Of a stretch of DNA of 64,000 bases, positions 33,652 through 42,067 are shown piece after piece. Source of the DNA: an uncultured Bifidobacterium sp. (lineage in GTDB: Bacteria > Actinomycetota > Actinomycetes > Actinomycetales > Bifidobacteriaceae). The DNA lies in NCBI RefSeq assembly GCF_949292005.1, contig NZ_CASEXV010000025.1:58673-122672 (forward strand), in the 5' to 3' direction. The position numbers and the translations under genes were made by a program. The notes below the pieces were generated by a model. That model had not been told where the DNA came from, searched no databases, and was given only the letters and a program-made list of their open reading frames with translations. The first letter of the stretch is position 1. Each line of letters opens with the position of its first letter.

Positions 33652-35700
33652 ATGGCCGGGATGATCGATAAGCAGGATGTGGAGAAGGTTCGCGCCGCGG
33701 CGGACCTGTACGACATAGTGTCGTCCTCGGTGACGCTCAAGCCCTCGGGAACCGGGACCTTCGTAGGTCTGTGCCCCTTCCACGACGAGAAGACGCCAAG
33801 CTTCAACGTCCGTCCCTCGCTTGGCGTCTGGCACTGTTTTGGATGCGGACAGGGTGGCGATGTGTTCGCGTATGTCCAGCAGCGCGAGAATGTGGATTTC
33901 CGGGAGGCCGTCGAACTTCTCGCCGATCGCTACCGTATCGAGCTCCACTACGCGCAAGGCGGCTCGGAACGCGTCGAGGGTCAGGGATCCAAGCGCACCA
34001 GGCTGCTGGACGCGAACGAGGAGGCGCAGAGATTCTTCGTCGAGCAGCTGTCCGGGGACGATGCCGCCGCCGCGCGGTCGATGCTGTCGGGAAGGAACTT
34101 CTCCCGGGAGGATTGCGGACGCTTCGGATGCGGATACGCCCCCCGTGGCTGGGACAATCTTGTCCGGCATCTCGCGCAGAAGGGCTTCACGCACAAGGAG
34201 CTGATCGACGCGGGACTGGCACGACAGGGGCAGCGGGGGATCTACGACTACTTCCGTGGTCGTGTGACGTGGCCCATACGGGACTCTACCGGACGGACTT
34301 TGGGTTTCGGCGCGAGACGCCTGTACGACGACGACGTGATCGAAGCGAAGTACATCAACACCCCCGATACCATCCTGTACCGCAAAACTCAGGTGCTCTA
34401 CGGTCTTGACCTGGCTAAGAGGTCGATAGTTCGCAAGCGGCAGGCGGTCATCGTCGAAGGATACACGGATGTCATGGCCTGCCATCTCGCCGGAGTCGAC
34501 ACCGCCGTGGCGACGTGCGGAACCGCGTTCGGTGCCGAGCATGCGAAGATCGTCCGGCGCCTGATCTCGGACGACTCGCTCGGGGCAGTCCAGTTGGTGG
34601 GGCCGCACAAGGTCGACGGTCAGCAGCTCAGCTCACGTATCGTCTTCACTTTCGACGGTGACGCCGCAGGACAGAAGGCGGCCGTCCATGCGTTCGGGCT
34701 GGATTCCGCGTTTCTTTCGCAGACTTTCGTCGCAGTCGCCCAGGACAATCTCGATCCGTGCGATCTGCGCATTCGGCAGGGGGACGAGGCCGTGCGGTCA
34801 CTGGTGGAGACGGCCAAGCCCCTGTACGATTTCGTCATCGATACGGCCATAGAGCGTTTCGATATGGGCTACACCGCGGGGCAGATGGGGGCCGTGAAAG
34901 CCGTGGCCCCATTGATCGCGCAGATCCGGGACAAATCCCTTCTCGACATATACACGCGCAAGGTCACGCGCCGCATCGGTGTGGATCTTGATCTGATGCG
35001 CGACGAAGTCGGTTCCGCCCGCAGAAGGATGCGCATAATCGCCGATGACGCGTACGCGTCGCCGCGCAGGGGAGAACCCGCGGGACGAGGCGCTGGCGTG
35101 CGCGAAGAGGTGGACGAGAGGGTCGAACGTGGAAGGATCCAGCGTCGGGACGCGGCGGAGCAGTCCTACCATCGCATCGATGATGCCGTTTTCATTTGTG
35201 AGCAGCAGTTCATGGCCGTGGTGATTCAGCAACCCGATGCGATCGACCCGGAGGCGTTCTCACAGCTCACCTTGATGAATTTCATCACGCCGGTGTTCCG
35301 CTCCTTGTTCCAAGCCATCGCCGCTGCCGGTGGGCTTCCGGCTGGAGGGGTCCCACAGGGACTGTGGATGCATGAGATCTCCAAGGCCGCTGGTCCCCTT
35401 CTGCAGCCGGTGGTCGATGAGCTGGCCGTCATGCCTCTGCCGCTTCCTCGCACCGCTGAAGGCGACGGTGGCGCCACGTCCGCGGATTCGGGACCCAGCG
35501 CGGCGGAAAGGCGCTACGCATCAGAGTTGATGGTGCGTCTTATGGATCTTGGCTATATGAGGAGAATAGGGGCGGCGAAGCGCCGCATGGCGCAGCTTGG
35601 GTCCGACAGTCCGCAGGGGATAGGGCTTCTGGGCGACATCGCGGGACTGGAGAAGGCGAGACGCGAGTTGCGCGACCAGATTTTCGGCAACGCGCTATGA
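33652..35700 (+). CDS. dnaG: DNA primase
   Basis: DnaG makes RNA primers at the replication fork. The N-terminal zinc finger has ligands Cys41 and His44 (LCPFHDEKTPSF) and Cys62 and Cys65 (HCFGCGQGG). The RNA polymerase core has FGARRLYDDDVIEAKYINTPDTILYRK. The TOPRIM domain shows VEGYTDVMACHLAG and TFDGDAAGQKAA. Between TCGTAFGAEHAKIVRRL and the TFDGD metal site lie about 20 extra residues (DSLGAVQLVGPHKVDGQQ) compared with a standard primase. The C-terminal DnaB-interaction region is present. The length is 682 residues. Confidence 0.96.
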   Translation: MAGMIDKQDVEKVRAAADLYDIVSSSVTLKPSGTGTFVGLCPFHDEKTPSFNVRPSLGVWHCFGCGQGGDVFAYVQQRENVDFREAVELLADRYRIELHYAQGGSERVEGQGSKRTRLLDANEEAQRFFVEQLSGDDAAAARSMLSGRNFSREDCGRFGCGYAPRGWDNLVRHLAQKGFTHKELIDAGLARQGQRGIYDYFRGRVTWPIRDSTGRTLGFGARRLYDDDVIEAKYINTPDTILYRKTQVLYGLDLAKRSIVRKRQAVIVEGYTDVMACHLAGVDTAVATCGTAFGAEHAKIVRRLISDDSLGAVQLVGPHKVDGQQLSSRIVFTFDGDAAGQKAAVHAFGLDSAFLSQTFVAVAQDNLDPCDLRIRQGDEAVRSLVETAKPLYDFVIDTAIERFDMGYTAGQMGAVKAVAPLIAQIRDKSLLDIYTRKVTRRIGVDLDLMRDEVGSARRRMRIIADDAYASPRRGEPAGRGAGVREEVDERVERGRIQRRDAAEQSYHRIDDAVFICEQQFMAVVIQQPDAIDPEAFSQLTLMNFITPVFRSLFQAIAAAGGLPAGGVPQGLWMHEISKAAGPLLQPVVDELAVMPLPLPRTAEGDGGATSADSGPSAAERRYASELMVRLMDLGYMRRIGAAKRRMAQLGSDSPQGIGLLGDIAGLEKARRELRDQIFGNAL

Positions 35701-35752
35701 GCCTATGTCCGAACGAGACGTCGATGCGAGGATGCTCTAGGCGAGGGACTTC

Positions 35753-37066
35753 TTAGACAAGGGAGTATCGCGCGGCGCGGGATCGTCCATGCATGGTGAT
35801 TCGACCATCCTTGGCCAGTCTTCGGAGCACGTGGGCGGTCTGGTTCTTCGTAAGACCAAGCCGCGTCTGTATCTCGGCCCTACTAAGCGTTGTGTTGCTC
35901 GCGGCCAGAAGCCGGAGCGTCACATCCTCGAGCGGGGCCAGTGTGGCGGCCATCGGAGTGAGAACGCGTCGCGCATCCCCTGATGGCGCGCCCGGAGGAC
36001 GAAGAAGGACCACCCTCGGTCCTGCGGTGTCTAATCCTGTGGCATCTGATTGAAGAGGGTCTCCGAAGGTCGTCCTTTCCAGACTTGCGGATGTCTGGAG
36101 CGGCATCCGACCGCGACGTTCGCCATGGCCGATCGGCGTGGTGGATTCGTTTGCCGTGTCGTCGGTTGGCGCGGTGGTGGGAATCTGGCTGGGAAAGGCG
36201 TAGCGCCGTGCCGTGTGTCCGGAACCGGGCTTCCGGAAGCGCCCGCCACCCGTGCCGTCATGGCCAGGGGAAGCGTTGTGGAGGGGTTCATCCGTCCATG
36301 GGATGCGCCGGGGCAGAACAATGGCCACGGACGCGGACGCGGCGCGTAGGTGGGGGCTTCGGGCGCAGTCGGCATAGGATTCCATGATGCGTTGAATGCC
36401 CAGACCGGCGTTCTCGCTCAGTCCAAGCGCGCCGAAGGCCCGTGCGAGCTCGGGATTGCGGGGCTGGCATATTCCGTTGAGAACATCGTCGGCGTGGAGC
36501 CCCGCGCTGAGCCCGCCCAGGGATATCACCTCAAGACGGTCGTCGAAGCGGTGAATAACCGTTGGCCCGCTGAAATCATAGTCACGGTGCATGTACGCGT
36601 TGGCAAGGCTCTCACGCACCGCATCCATCGGCCATATGCTATGCGTGGTGGGTTTGGCGGATTCGGTGGGTTTGACGGATTCTTCGGATTCCGCGGTGGA
36701 TGTCTCGTCTTTCTCGGCGGCGCCGGGTTGAGCATCGACAGCGTTGTCGGTCCCGAGCAGAATGCGCAGCGATTCATCAAGCTGCTGAAGAATCGATCCG
36801 CGTCGGGTGATGACCCGTCGCGGCGAGGATGCGTCGGAGCCGTCCACGAGGACGATTCTGGTGGTGAACGGACAGTCGTCGGACAGTATCAGACCCGTGC
36901 GGCTGGGTTCTCCCGAATCGTTCTCGAGATGAAGAAGAGCGCGGGTGGCGTCGTCCCACGCCAGTCCGTGCGATTGGGCCACGTCGCGAAGATAGGTGAA
37001 TGGCAGAGACGGGTCCGCGTCATGCTTTGGAGTGTTTTCTCCGGTCCCGTCATTCCCTCTCACCAT
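35753..37066 (-). CDS. COG2865-type ATP-binding/winged-helix protein lacking its N-terminal AlbA_2 domain
   Basis: The 437-residue protein has the middle and C-terminal parts of a predicted transcriptional regulator/helicase-like family: FTYLRDVAQSHGLAWDDATR, GLILSDDCPFTTRIVL, GSILQQLDESL, AVRESLANAYMHRDYDFSG (HATPase_c_4-type), DRLEVISLGGLSAGL and PELARAFGALGLSENAGLGI. A disordered stretch and a C-terminal winged helix (LSRAEIQTRLGLTKNQTAHVLRRLAKDGRITM) follow. In the family as I know it, an AlbA_2 DNA/RNA-binding domain of 120-150 residues precedes the FTY segment; here it is absent. TACCAT lies 6 nt before ATG 37066. Function unknown; probably a DNA-binding regulator. Confidence 0.72.
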   Translation of the reverse strand: MVRGNDGTGENTPKHDADPSLPFTYLRDVAQSHGLAWDDATRALLHLENDSGEPSRTGLILSDDCPFTTRIVLVDGSDASSPRRVITRRGSILQQLDESLRILLGTDNAVDAQPGAAEKDETSTAESEESVKPTESAKPTTHSIWPMDAVRESLANAYMHRDYDFSGPTVIHRFDDRLEVISLGGLSAGLHADDVLNGICQPRNPELARAFGALGLSENAGLGIQRIMESYADCARSPHLRAASASVAIVLPRRIPWTDEPLHNASPGHDGTGGGRFRKPGSGHTARRYAFPSQIPTTAPTDDTANESTTPIGHGERRGRMPLQTSASLERTTFGDPLQSDATGLDTAGPRVVLLRPPGAPSGDARRVLTPMAATLAPLEDVTLRLLAASNTTLSRAEIQTRLGLTKNQTAHVLRRLAKDGRITMHGRSRAARYSLV

Positions 37067-37100
37067 GCCTGCATGGTAACGGCAGCTTGAGACACGGGAG

Positions 37101-37127
37101 CATCGCATAACATCGCATAACATCGCA
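37101..37127. repeat. Three direct repeats with 10-bp period upstream of the COG2865-type gene
   Basis: CATCGCA occurs at 37101, 37111 and 37121 (first two copies are the full ten-mer CATCGCATAA). A period of one helical turn puts the copies on the same DNA face. They lie just upstream of the putative promoter of the reverse-strand gene at 37066, where an activator or autoregulator could bind. Confidence 0.6.
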
Positions 37128-37155
37128 CTCGAATTCGCTTGGTGCCGGTGACCTG

Positions 37156-37362
37156 CTATCCGACGATTCTCGCCCCGCTGGGGACATGGTCGAACGTTTT
37201 CCCACAAGACACGCATGTGAACATGGTCTTGGTCTTGCCCAGGCCCGCCGCGCCGCCGACCGCGCCGATAGGGCCGAGAAGCAGGCCTCCGATGATGCCC
37301 TTGGTGACGGACAGCTTCTTCTTCTGGCCGGCCACGACCACTTCGCGATGATTGCAGAACAT
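37156..37362 (-). CDS. Small membrane-associated zinc-ribbon protein
   Basis: The 68-residue protein starts MFCNHREVVVAGQKKKLSV, has a Gly/Ala/Leu-rich hydrophobic stretch (IIGGLLLGPIGAVGGAAGLG, about 25-45) and ends with a CxxC motif in TMFTCVSCGKTFDHVPSG. Together with the N-terminal CNH this suggests a small metal site attached to a short membrane or glycine-zipper-like segment. A clear AGGGG ribosome binding site and a TATAAT box upstream support it as a real gene. I do not recognise a named family. Confidence 0.75.
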   Translation of the reverse strand: MFCNHREVVVAGQKKKLSVTKGIIGGLLLGPIGAVGGAAGLGKTKTMFTCVSCGKTFDHVPSGARIVG

Positions 37363-37395
37363 GGAACCCCTCCCAGATCGGCGTGTGCACGGGAA

Positions 37396-37401
37396 ATTAT
37401 A
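37396..37401 (-). promoter_or_regulatory. Consensus -10 box (TATAAT) for the small zinc-ribbon gene
   Basis: A perfect TATAAT on the reverse strand lies 33 nt upstream of the ATG at 37362, giving an expected leader of about 25 nt that includes the AGGGG ribosome binding site. No strong -35 is evident. Confidence 0.55.
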
Positions 37402-37505
37402 GGCCTCGCGCATCGATTTCCGGGCGGGGCGGGGCATAACAGCCGGTGGTGAGAACCGTGGGATCCGCGAACCCCTCAAACTCCAATGTCTCCTCAGGTT
37501 CGGAG

Positions 37506-37579
37506 TGACCCCGGCCGGATTCGAACCGGCGACCTACAGATTAGAAGTCAGTTGCTCTATCCAGCTGAGCTACGGGGCC
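37506..37579 (-). tRNA. tRNA-Arg, anticodon UCU
   Basis: On the reverse strand a 74-nt cloverleaf folds. The acceptor is GGCCCCG / CGGGGTC with one G-U pair, the D stem GCTC/GAGC, the anticodon loop CTTCTAA (anticodon TCT, reads AGA), and the T arm GCCGG-TTCGAAT-CCGGC with discriminator A. The anticodon stem ACTGA/TCTGT has a T-T mismatch at the 29-41 pair. The 3' CCA is not encoded. Confidence 0.95.
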
Positions 37580-37775
37580 AAGACAACGAGACGACATTCT
37601 ACCAGTGTGGAGGACTTATGTCGCGGTGTGCCGCACTGCTGGTCGGCTATCGTGGGATTGGATCGGACGATCACTTCCGGCGTTGGCCGGCGCATGGTCG
37701 TCGGGCGGGATTCCCGCGGCGCACGTTGGCGAGGGAACTTAATCGAACGTAGAAACTCACAGGACGAGAGACACG

Positions 37776-38156
37776 ATGGATAAGAAAACAATGAGGGAAC
37801 TACGGTCGCAGGCGCAGAGCATGTCTGTGGTCGTATGGATCGGGCGCAACGGTGTCACGGATGCCGTGGTCTCGCAGGTGTCCGAAACCTTGGACTCCCG
37901 TGAGCTCATCAAATGCGCAGTGCAGGACGGATGTCCGGTGGATGCGCGGGAGGCGGGGGAGGAGGTCGCCGGTCGCGTGGGTGGCGAACTGGTTCAGGTG
38001 ATTGGCCGGCGCTTTGTGCTTTTCCGGCCGATTCTCGACGACAAGAAGCAGGCGGCATCCAAGAAGCAGGCGGCCTCTCGGACAAGGTCTTCATCGCGTG
38101 CGCAGGCGTCATCAAGGCCGGGAAAGGGAGCTCGGAGGTATTCCGGGAGGTTATGA
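37776..38156 (+). CDS. YhbY-family (CRM domain) RNA-binding protein
   Basis: The 126-residue protein has a CRM domain in its first ~90 residues: RELRSQAQSMSVVVWIGRNGVTDAVVSQVSETLDSRELIKCAV, GGELVQVIGRRFVLFRP. The GxxG-like IGRNG and IGRRFVLFRP motifs are the usual signatures. A basic Ser/Arg/Lys tail (KKQAASKKQAASRTRSSSR) extends it and includes a duplicated KKQAAS. Bacterial YhbY associates with pre-50S particles. It is monocistronic and converges with dxs 13 nt away. The 196-nt gap before it (37580-37775) contains no gene; TAGAAACT near 37750 is a weak promoter candidate. Confidence 0.9.
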   Translation: MDKKTMRELRSQAQSMSVVVWIGRNGVTDAVVSQVSETLDSRELIKCAVQDGCPVDAREAGEEVAGRVGGELVQVIGRRFVLFRPILDDKKQAASKKQAASRTRSSSRAQASSRPGKGARRYSGRL

Positions 38157-38169
38157 CGTCTCGATGGCG

Positions 38170-40119
38170 CTACTTCTCGCAGGTAGTGCCACTTCTCGTC
38201 GGTGAGGGCCGATTCGCTTCCAGTTCCCGCATAACCCGTGCCGCCAGCGCATCCGCGGTCAAGCCATAGCGCCGCTCAAGTTCGGCGAGTGGCACGCGAT
38301 TGGCGATTTCCTTGTCGGCGCCCAGGCACACGACGTGTGGCCGGGCGTGGCCATCGTCCGGTGATGAGTCGATTCCCGCCGCCACATGCTCGCCCCACCC
38401 GCCGTCGAGCTGGCCGTCCTCCACGGTAAGGATGAGATGGTGGTCGGTGGCGATTCGGCTCAGCGTCGCGCAGTCCACGGTCGAGGCCTGCCTGGGGTCG
38501 ATGATGGTGGGGTTGACTCTTCCCTCGGACGATTTCTCCACAAGCGTCGCTGCCCGCTCCACCACCGGAAGCATGTCGCCCAGTCCGATCAACGCGACAC
38601 CATGGCCGCGTTTGGTTATGCGGTATGTCGTGTAAGGGTTCCTTTCCGTGGGTTCGTGGGCGGAACCGGATTCATGCGCGGGAAGAGGGGGTGCCGTCAT
38701 GGTGGGGGCATCTGCTCCGAACGCGTCTGCGGAGAGCCCGCGCTCCTTGGCGAGCACCCGCTCTCCGGGCACGCGGATGGCGACGGTGCCGTGGGCGCGG
38801 GCGCGGGTGGACCAATCGAGCATGTCGAGGAAATCCGCCGAGCTCGACGGCACCAGATATGTCATACCGGGAATGGTGGAGAACATCGCCACGTCCAGAC
38901 TTCCCGAATGCGTGTGGTCGGTTCCCGATATCCCCGTCGAGAAGACGAGCAGCGTCGAAGGCAGTCCATTAAGCGCCAGCTCCTCGACCAACTGGTCATA
39001 GGCGCGCTGGAAGAACGTTGCGCTGGTCACCAGAACAGGGGTTCCGCCGCCGCGTGCTATCCCCGCGGCGAACGCCGCCGCGTGATCCTCGCTGATGGCG
39101 GTGTCGACGTAATGGGAGCCGGCACGGGCGCGGAATTCGGGAGTGATCCCATTCGACCGCGCCGTGGCCGGGGATATGACTATCAATCCCGGTTCGGACG
39201 CGAACCGCCTCTCGAGTTGCGACATGGCCAACGAGCCGAACGCCTTGCGCGACCCCATCGGACGGCCCTCCGCGCTGAAGGGGTTCTGCCAATGGTTGAA
39301 CTCGTGCCTGCCTTCGAGAACGCCATGGCGGGCGTCCTCCTCGTCAAGGCCGAGGCCCTTGGTGGTGTGGATGTGCACGACGATGGGATGGTCGATGTCC
39401 TTCACGTCGGTGAGGGCGGTTACAAGATCCGACACGTCATTACCGTGTTCCACATAACGGTAGTCCATGCCCAGCGCCGTGAAGATGTTCGGCTGGCCGT
39501 GTCCGCCGCTTTCTCGCAGCCGAGCGAGGCCCGTGTAGAGACCTCCGTGGTTTCGGTCGATGGACATCTCGTTGTCATTGACGATGACGATGAGGTTGCC
39601 GCCCTGTTCCGCGGCGTCGCTCAGACCCTCCAGCGCCACGCCGGAGCTCAACGCGCCGTCGCCGATGATGGCGATGACGTTGCCCGAGCCGGCTCCGTCC
39701 GTGAGATGCCGCATGTCCCGGGCCTTGGCCATGCCGCAGGCTAGGGAGATCGAGGTTCCCGTATGCCCTAGGGCGAAAAGGTCGTGCTCGCTTTCCTCCG
39801 GATTGGTGAACCCCGTCACCGAGTCGTACCTGTCGGACTGGATGAAGGCGGGTGCCCGTCCGGTGAGCATCTTGTGCACGTAGCTCTGGTGCGAGACATC
39901 GAAGATGATGGCGTCCCTGGGGGAGTCGAAGACGCGATGGAGAGCCACCGTGAGCTCCACCACGGCGAGATTCGATCCGATGTGCCCACCATGGCGCTTG
40001 CCGTACTCCACCAGCGTCGACCTCAATTGAGCGCAGAGGGGGACAAGCTCGTTCGGGTCGAGCTCGCGCACGTCGTCGGGGGAGAGGATCCGACCCAGTG
40101 GTCCGCTCGTGGTTCTCAT
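38170..40119 (-). CDS. dxs: 1-deoxy-D-xylulose-5-phosphate synthase
   Basis: Dxs condenses pyruvate and glyceraldehyde-3-phosphate with thiamine diphosphate, the first step of the MEP isoprenoid pathway. The thiamine-binding motif is AIIGDGALSSGVALEGLSDAA...NDNEMSI. The N-terminus HGGHIGSNLAVVELTVALHRVF, the transketolase pyrimidine domain (DTAISEDHAAAFAAGIARGG) and the C-terminal domain are in order over 649 residues. ATG 40119 has AAAGGGG 8 nt upstream and is preferred over ATG 40140. The gene is monocistronic. Confidence 0.95.
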   Translation of the reverse strand: MRTTSGPLGRILSPDDVRELDPNELVPLCAQLRSTLVEYGKRHGGHIGSNLAVVELTVALHRVFDSPRDAIIFDVSHQSYVHKMLTGRAPAFIQSDRYDSVTGFTNPEESEHDLFALGHTGTSISLACGMAKARDMRHLTDGAGSGNVIAIIGDGALSSGVALEGLSDAAEQGGNLIVIVNDNEMSIDRNHGGLYTGLARLRESGGHGQPNIFTALGMDYRYVEHGNDVSDLVTALTDVKDIDHPIVVHIHTTKGLGLDEEDARHGVLEGRHEFNHWQNPFSAEGRPMGSRKAFGSLAMSQLERRFASEPGLIVISPATARSNGITPEFRARAGSHYVDTAISEDHAAAFAAGIARGGGTPVLVTSATFFQRAYDQLVEELALNGLPSTLLVFSTGISGTDHTHSGSLDVAMFSTIPGMTYLVPSSSADFLDMLDWSTRARAHGTVAIRVPGERVLAKERGLSADAFGADAPTMTAPPLPAHESGSAHEPTERNPYTTYRITKRGHGVALIGLGDMLPVVERAATLVEKSSEGRVNPTIIDPRQASTVDCATLSRIATDHHLILTVEDGQLDGGWGEHVAAGIDSSPDDGHARPHVVCLGADKEIANRVPLAELERRYGLTADALAARVMRELEANRPSPTRSGTTCEK

Positions 40120-40206
40120 GCGCTGTGCCCCTTTCGACATTCCCTCGGGGGATATTACGCGGATTCACGACCAATGGGGAGGGTGCGGAGCCGACTTCCC
40201 CAACAT

Positions 40207-40221
40207 CTTCGTATTACGAAG
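40207..40221. promoter_or_regulatory. Perfect palindrome CTTCGTA-T-TACGAAG between dxs and purE
   Basis: Seven-base arms around one base lie in the 273-nt divergent gap, 88 nt upstream of dxs and 172 nt upstream of purE. This is the form of an operator. A related CGTATTAC half occurs upstream of purC (about 61107-61114), so a purine regulator is conceivable. TAGAGT at 40360 is a candidate -10 for purE. Confidence 0.4.
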
Positions 40222-40392
40222 GGCTTTGTGGAAATACGGCGGGCGGCGGGTTGGCGTGGTCTTGGAACGAGGGGCTCTTCCATGCGGCTGCCCTCCGACG
40301 GCGTGTTGGAACGCCTTGCGGGGAGGCATGGCGGCCTCGGTGTTTTCGCACGCCGTGCGTAGAGTGGAGACGGTTCCACAAGGGAGGTACAT

Positions 40393-40890
40393 ATGGTGGT
40401 TGACGCGCCCAAGGTCGCGGTGGTCATGGGGTCGGCAAGCGACTGGGAGACGATGAGGAACGCTTGCGACATTCTTGACCGTTTCGGAGTCTCCTATGTC
40501 AAAAAGGTGGTGTCCGCCCACCGCACCCCCGATCTTATGGCCGATTTCGCGCATGAGGCGCGCGGCCGTGGTTTGCGGGTGATCATAGCCGGAGCCGGGG
40601 GAGCCGCCCACCTTCCTGGCATGATCGCGGCGCAGACGACGCTTCCCGTCATTGGGGTTCCCGTCCGTTCGCATGCGCTGTCCGGTTGGGACTCGCTGCT
40701 GTCCATCGTCCAGATGCCGGCGGGCGTTCCGGTTGCGACGACCGCGGTGGGCAATTCCGGCGCCACCAATGCAGGTCTTCTGGCCGTGAGCATCCTGTCC
40801 ATCGATGACGGCGATTTAGCGACGGCGTTGGATGAGTATCGGGAGAAGCTGAGGGAGGAGGTCGAGCTTTCCAATGCCAAGCTTGTCTGA
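40393..40890 (+). CDS. purE: N5-carboxyaminoimidazole ribonucleotide mutase
   Basis: PurE converts N5-CAIR to CAIR in purine synthesis. The 165-residue class I sequence has [11 protein letters not shown] (phosphate-binding loop), [24 protein letters not shown] and PVIGVPV...[13 protein letters not shown], all family hallmarks. A GGGAGGT ribosome binding site precedes the ATG. It overlaps purK by 17 bases, consistent with the two acting in consecutive steps. Confidence 0.97.
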   Translation: MVVDAPKVAVVMGSASDWETMRNACDILDRFGVSYVKKVVSAHRTPDLMADFAHEARGRGLRVIIAGAGGAAHLPGMIAAQTTLPVIGVPVRSHALSGWDSLLSIVQMPAGVPVATTAVGNSGATNAGLLAVSILSIDDGDLATALDEYREKLREEVELSNAKLV

Positions 40891-42067
40891 GGAGACCCAT
40901 GGAAAGGTCGACCATCTTCTTCCCGGGGCGACGATGGGCATCGTCGGCGGAGGCCAGCTTGGCAGGATGATGGCGCTTTCGGCGCGGTACCACGGTTTGC
41001 GCATCGGGGTGCTTGATCCCACCCCGGATTGCCCCGCGGCCCAGGTGGCCGACTTCCAGATCACGGCCGAGTACGACGACCGCGCCGCCATACGGGAGCT
41101 CGCCCGACGGTGTGACGTGCTGACGTACGAGTTCGAGAACGTCGATGCGGATGCGTTGGACGCGGTTCGTGACATTGTTGCCATTCCACAGGGAACCGAT
41201 CTTCTGCGCGTGACCCAGGACCGGGTGCGGGAGAAGACCTTCATCAACGATCATGGCATCGAGACGGCTCCGTGGCGGCAGGTGGACGGACTGGACGATT
41301 TGCGCTCCGCCATCGAGCGAATCGGATATCCCAGCGTCCTCAAAACTCGGTGCGGCGGATACGATGGGCATGGTCAGAAGGTTCTGCGGGGGCCGGAGGA
41401 TTTTACCGAGGTCGAACGCGCTGTTGGCGCCGGCGATCCGCTTCCTCCCAGCATTCTTGAGGGCTTCGTCGATTTCTCGTTCGAGGCGTCCATACTCGTG
41501 AGTGGCAATGGCGTGGATTTCGTCACCTTCCCGATTGTGCGCAATGAGCACCGACACAACATCCTTCATATGACGCTGGCCCCGGCCGATGTCGACGAGG
41601 CCGTGGCCGGTAGGGCCGAAAAGCTGGCGGTGAGTCTGGCGAAGGGATTCGAGCTCGCGGGAACGCTCGCCATCGAGCTGTTCGTCATGCCCGATGACGG
41701 TCTCATCGTCAATGAGCTGGCTCCGCGGCCGCATAATTCCGGGCATTACACAATAGAGGCGTGCTCCATCGATCAGTTCGATGCGCATGTCCGGGGCATA
41801 GCGGGTGTTCCATTGCCGCAGCCACGACTGCTCAGCCCCGCGGTAATGGTCAACGTGCTAGGTCAGCATGTGGCACCCACACGTGCCCTTATCCCCGACC
41901 ATCCCGAATGGAACGTCCACGACTATGGCAAGGCCGACATCATCAGAAACAGGAAGATGGGACACATCACCGTTCTGACGGACGACCCGGCCGCCGAGGC
42001 ACGGAGGTTGGATGACACGGGATGCTGGGACGACGTTGAGGAGGCGGGGCATGAGCGGGATCTCTGA
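40874..42067 (+). CDS. purK: N5-carboxyaminoimidazole ribonucleotide synthase
   Basis: PurK is the ATP-grasp enzyme that carboxylates AIR with ATP and bicarbonate. In 397 residues it has [45 protein letters not shown] (ATP-grasp loop), [30 protein letters not shown] and a C-terminal [16 protein letters not shown]. The start at 40874 overlaps the end of purE, and its end overlaps a Fur-family gene. Confidence 0.96.
   Translation: MPSLSEETHGKVDHLLPGATMGIVGGGQLGRMMALSARYHGLRIGVLDPTPDCPAAQVADFQITAEYDDRAAIRELARRCDVLTYEFENVDADALDAVRDIVAIPQGTDLLRVTQDRVREKTFINDHGIETAPWRQVDGLDDLRSAIERIGYPSVLKTRCGGYDGHGQKVLRGPEDFTEVERAVGAGDPLPPSILEGFVDFSFEASILVSGNGVDFVTFPIVRNEHRHNILHMTLAPADVDEAVAGRAEKLAVSLAKGFELAGTLAIELFVMPDDGLIVNELAPRPHNSGHYTIEACSIDQFDAHVRGIAGVPLPQPRLLSPAVMVNVLGQHVAPTRALIPDHPEWNVHDYGKADIIRNRKMGHITVLTDDPAAEARRLDDTGCWDDVEEAGHERDL

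Noticed and set aside
37101..37127. CRISPR-like repeats
   Set aside because: Units are 10 bp and contiguous, with no spacers and no cas genes.
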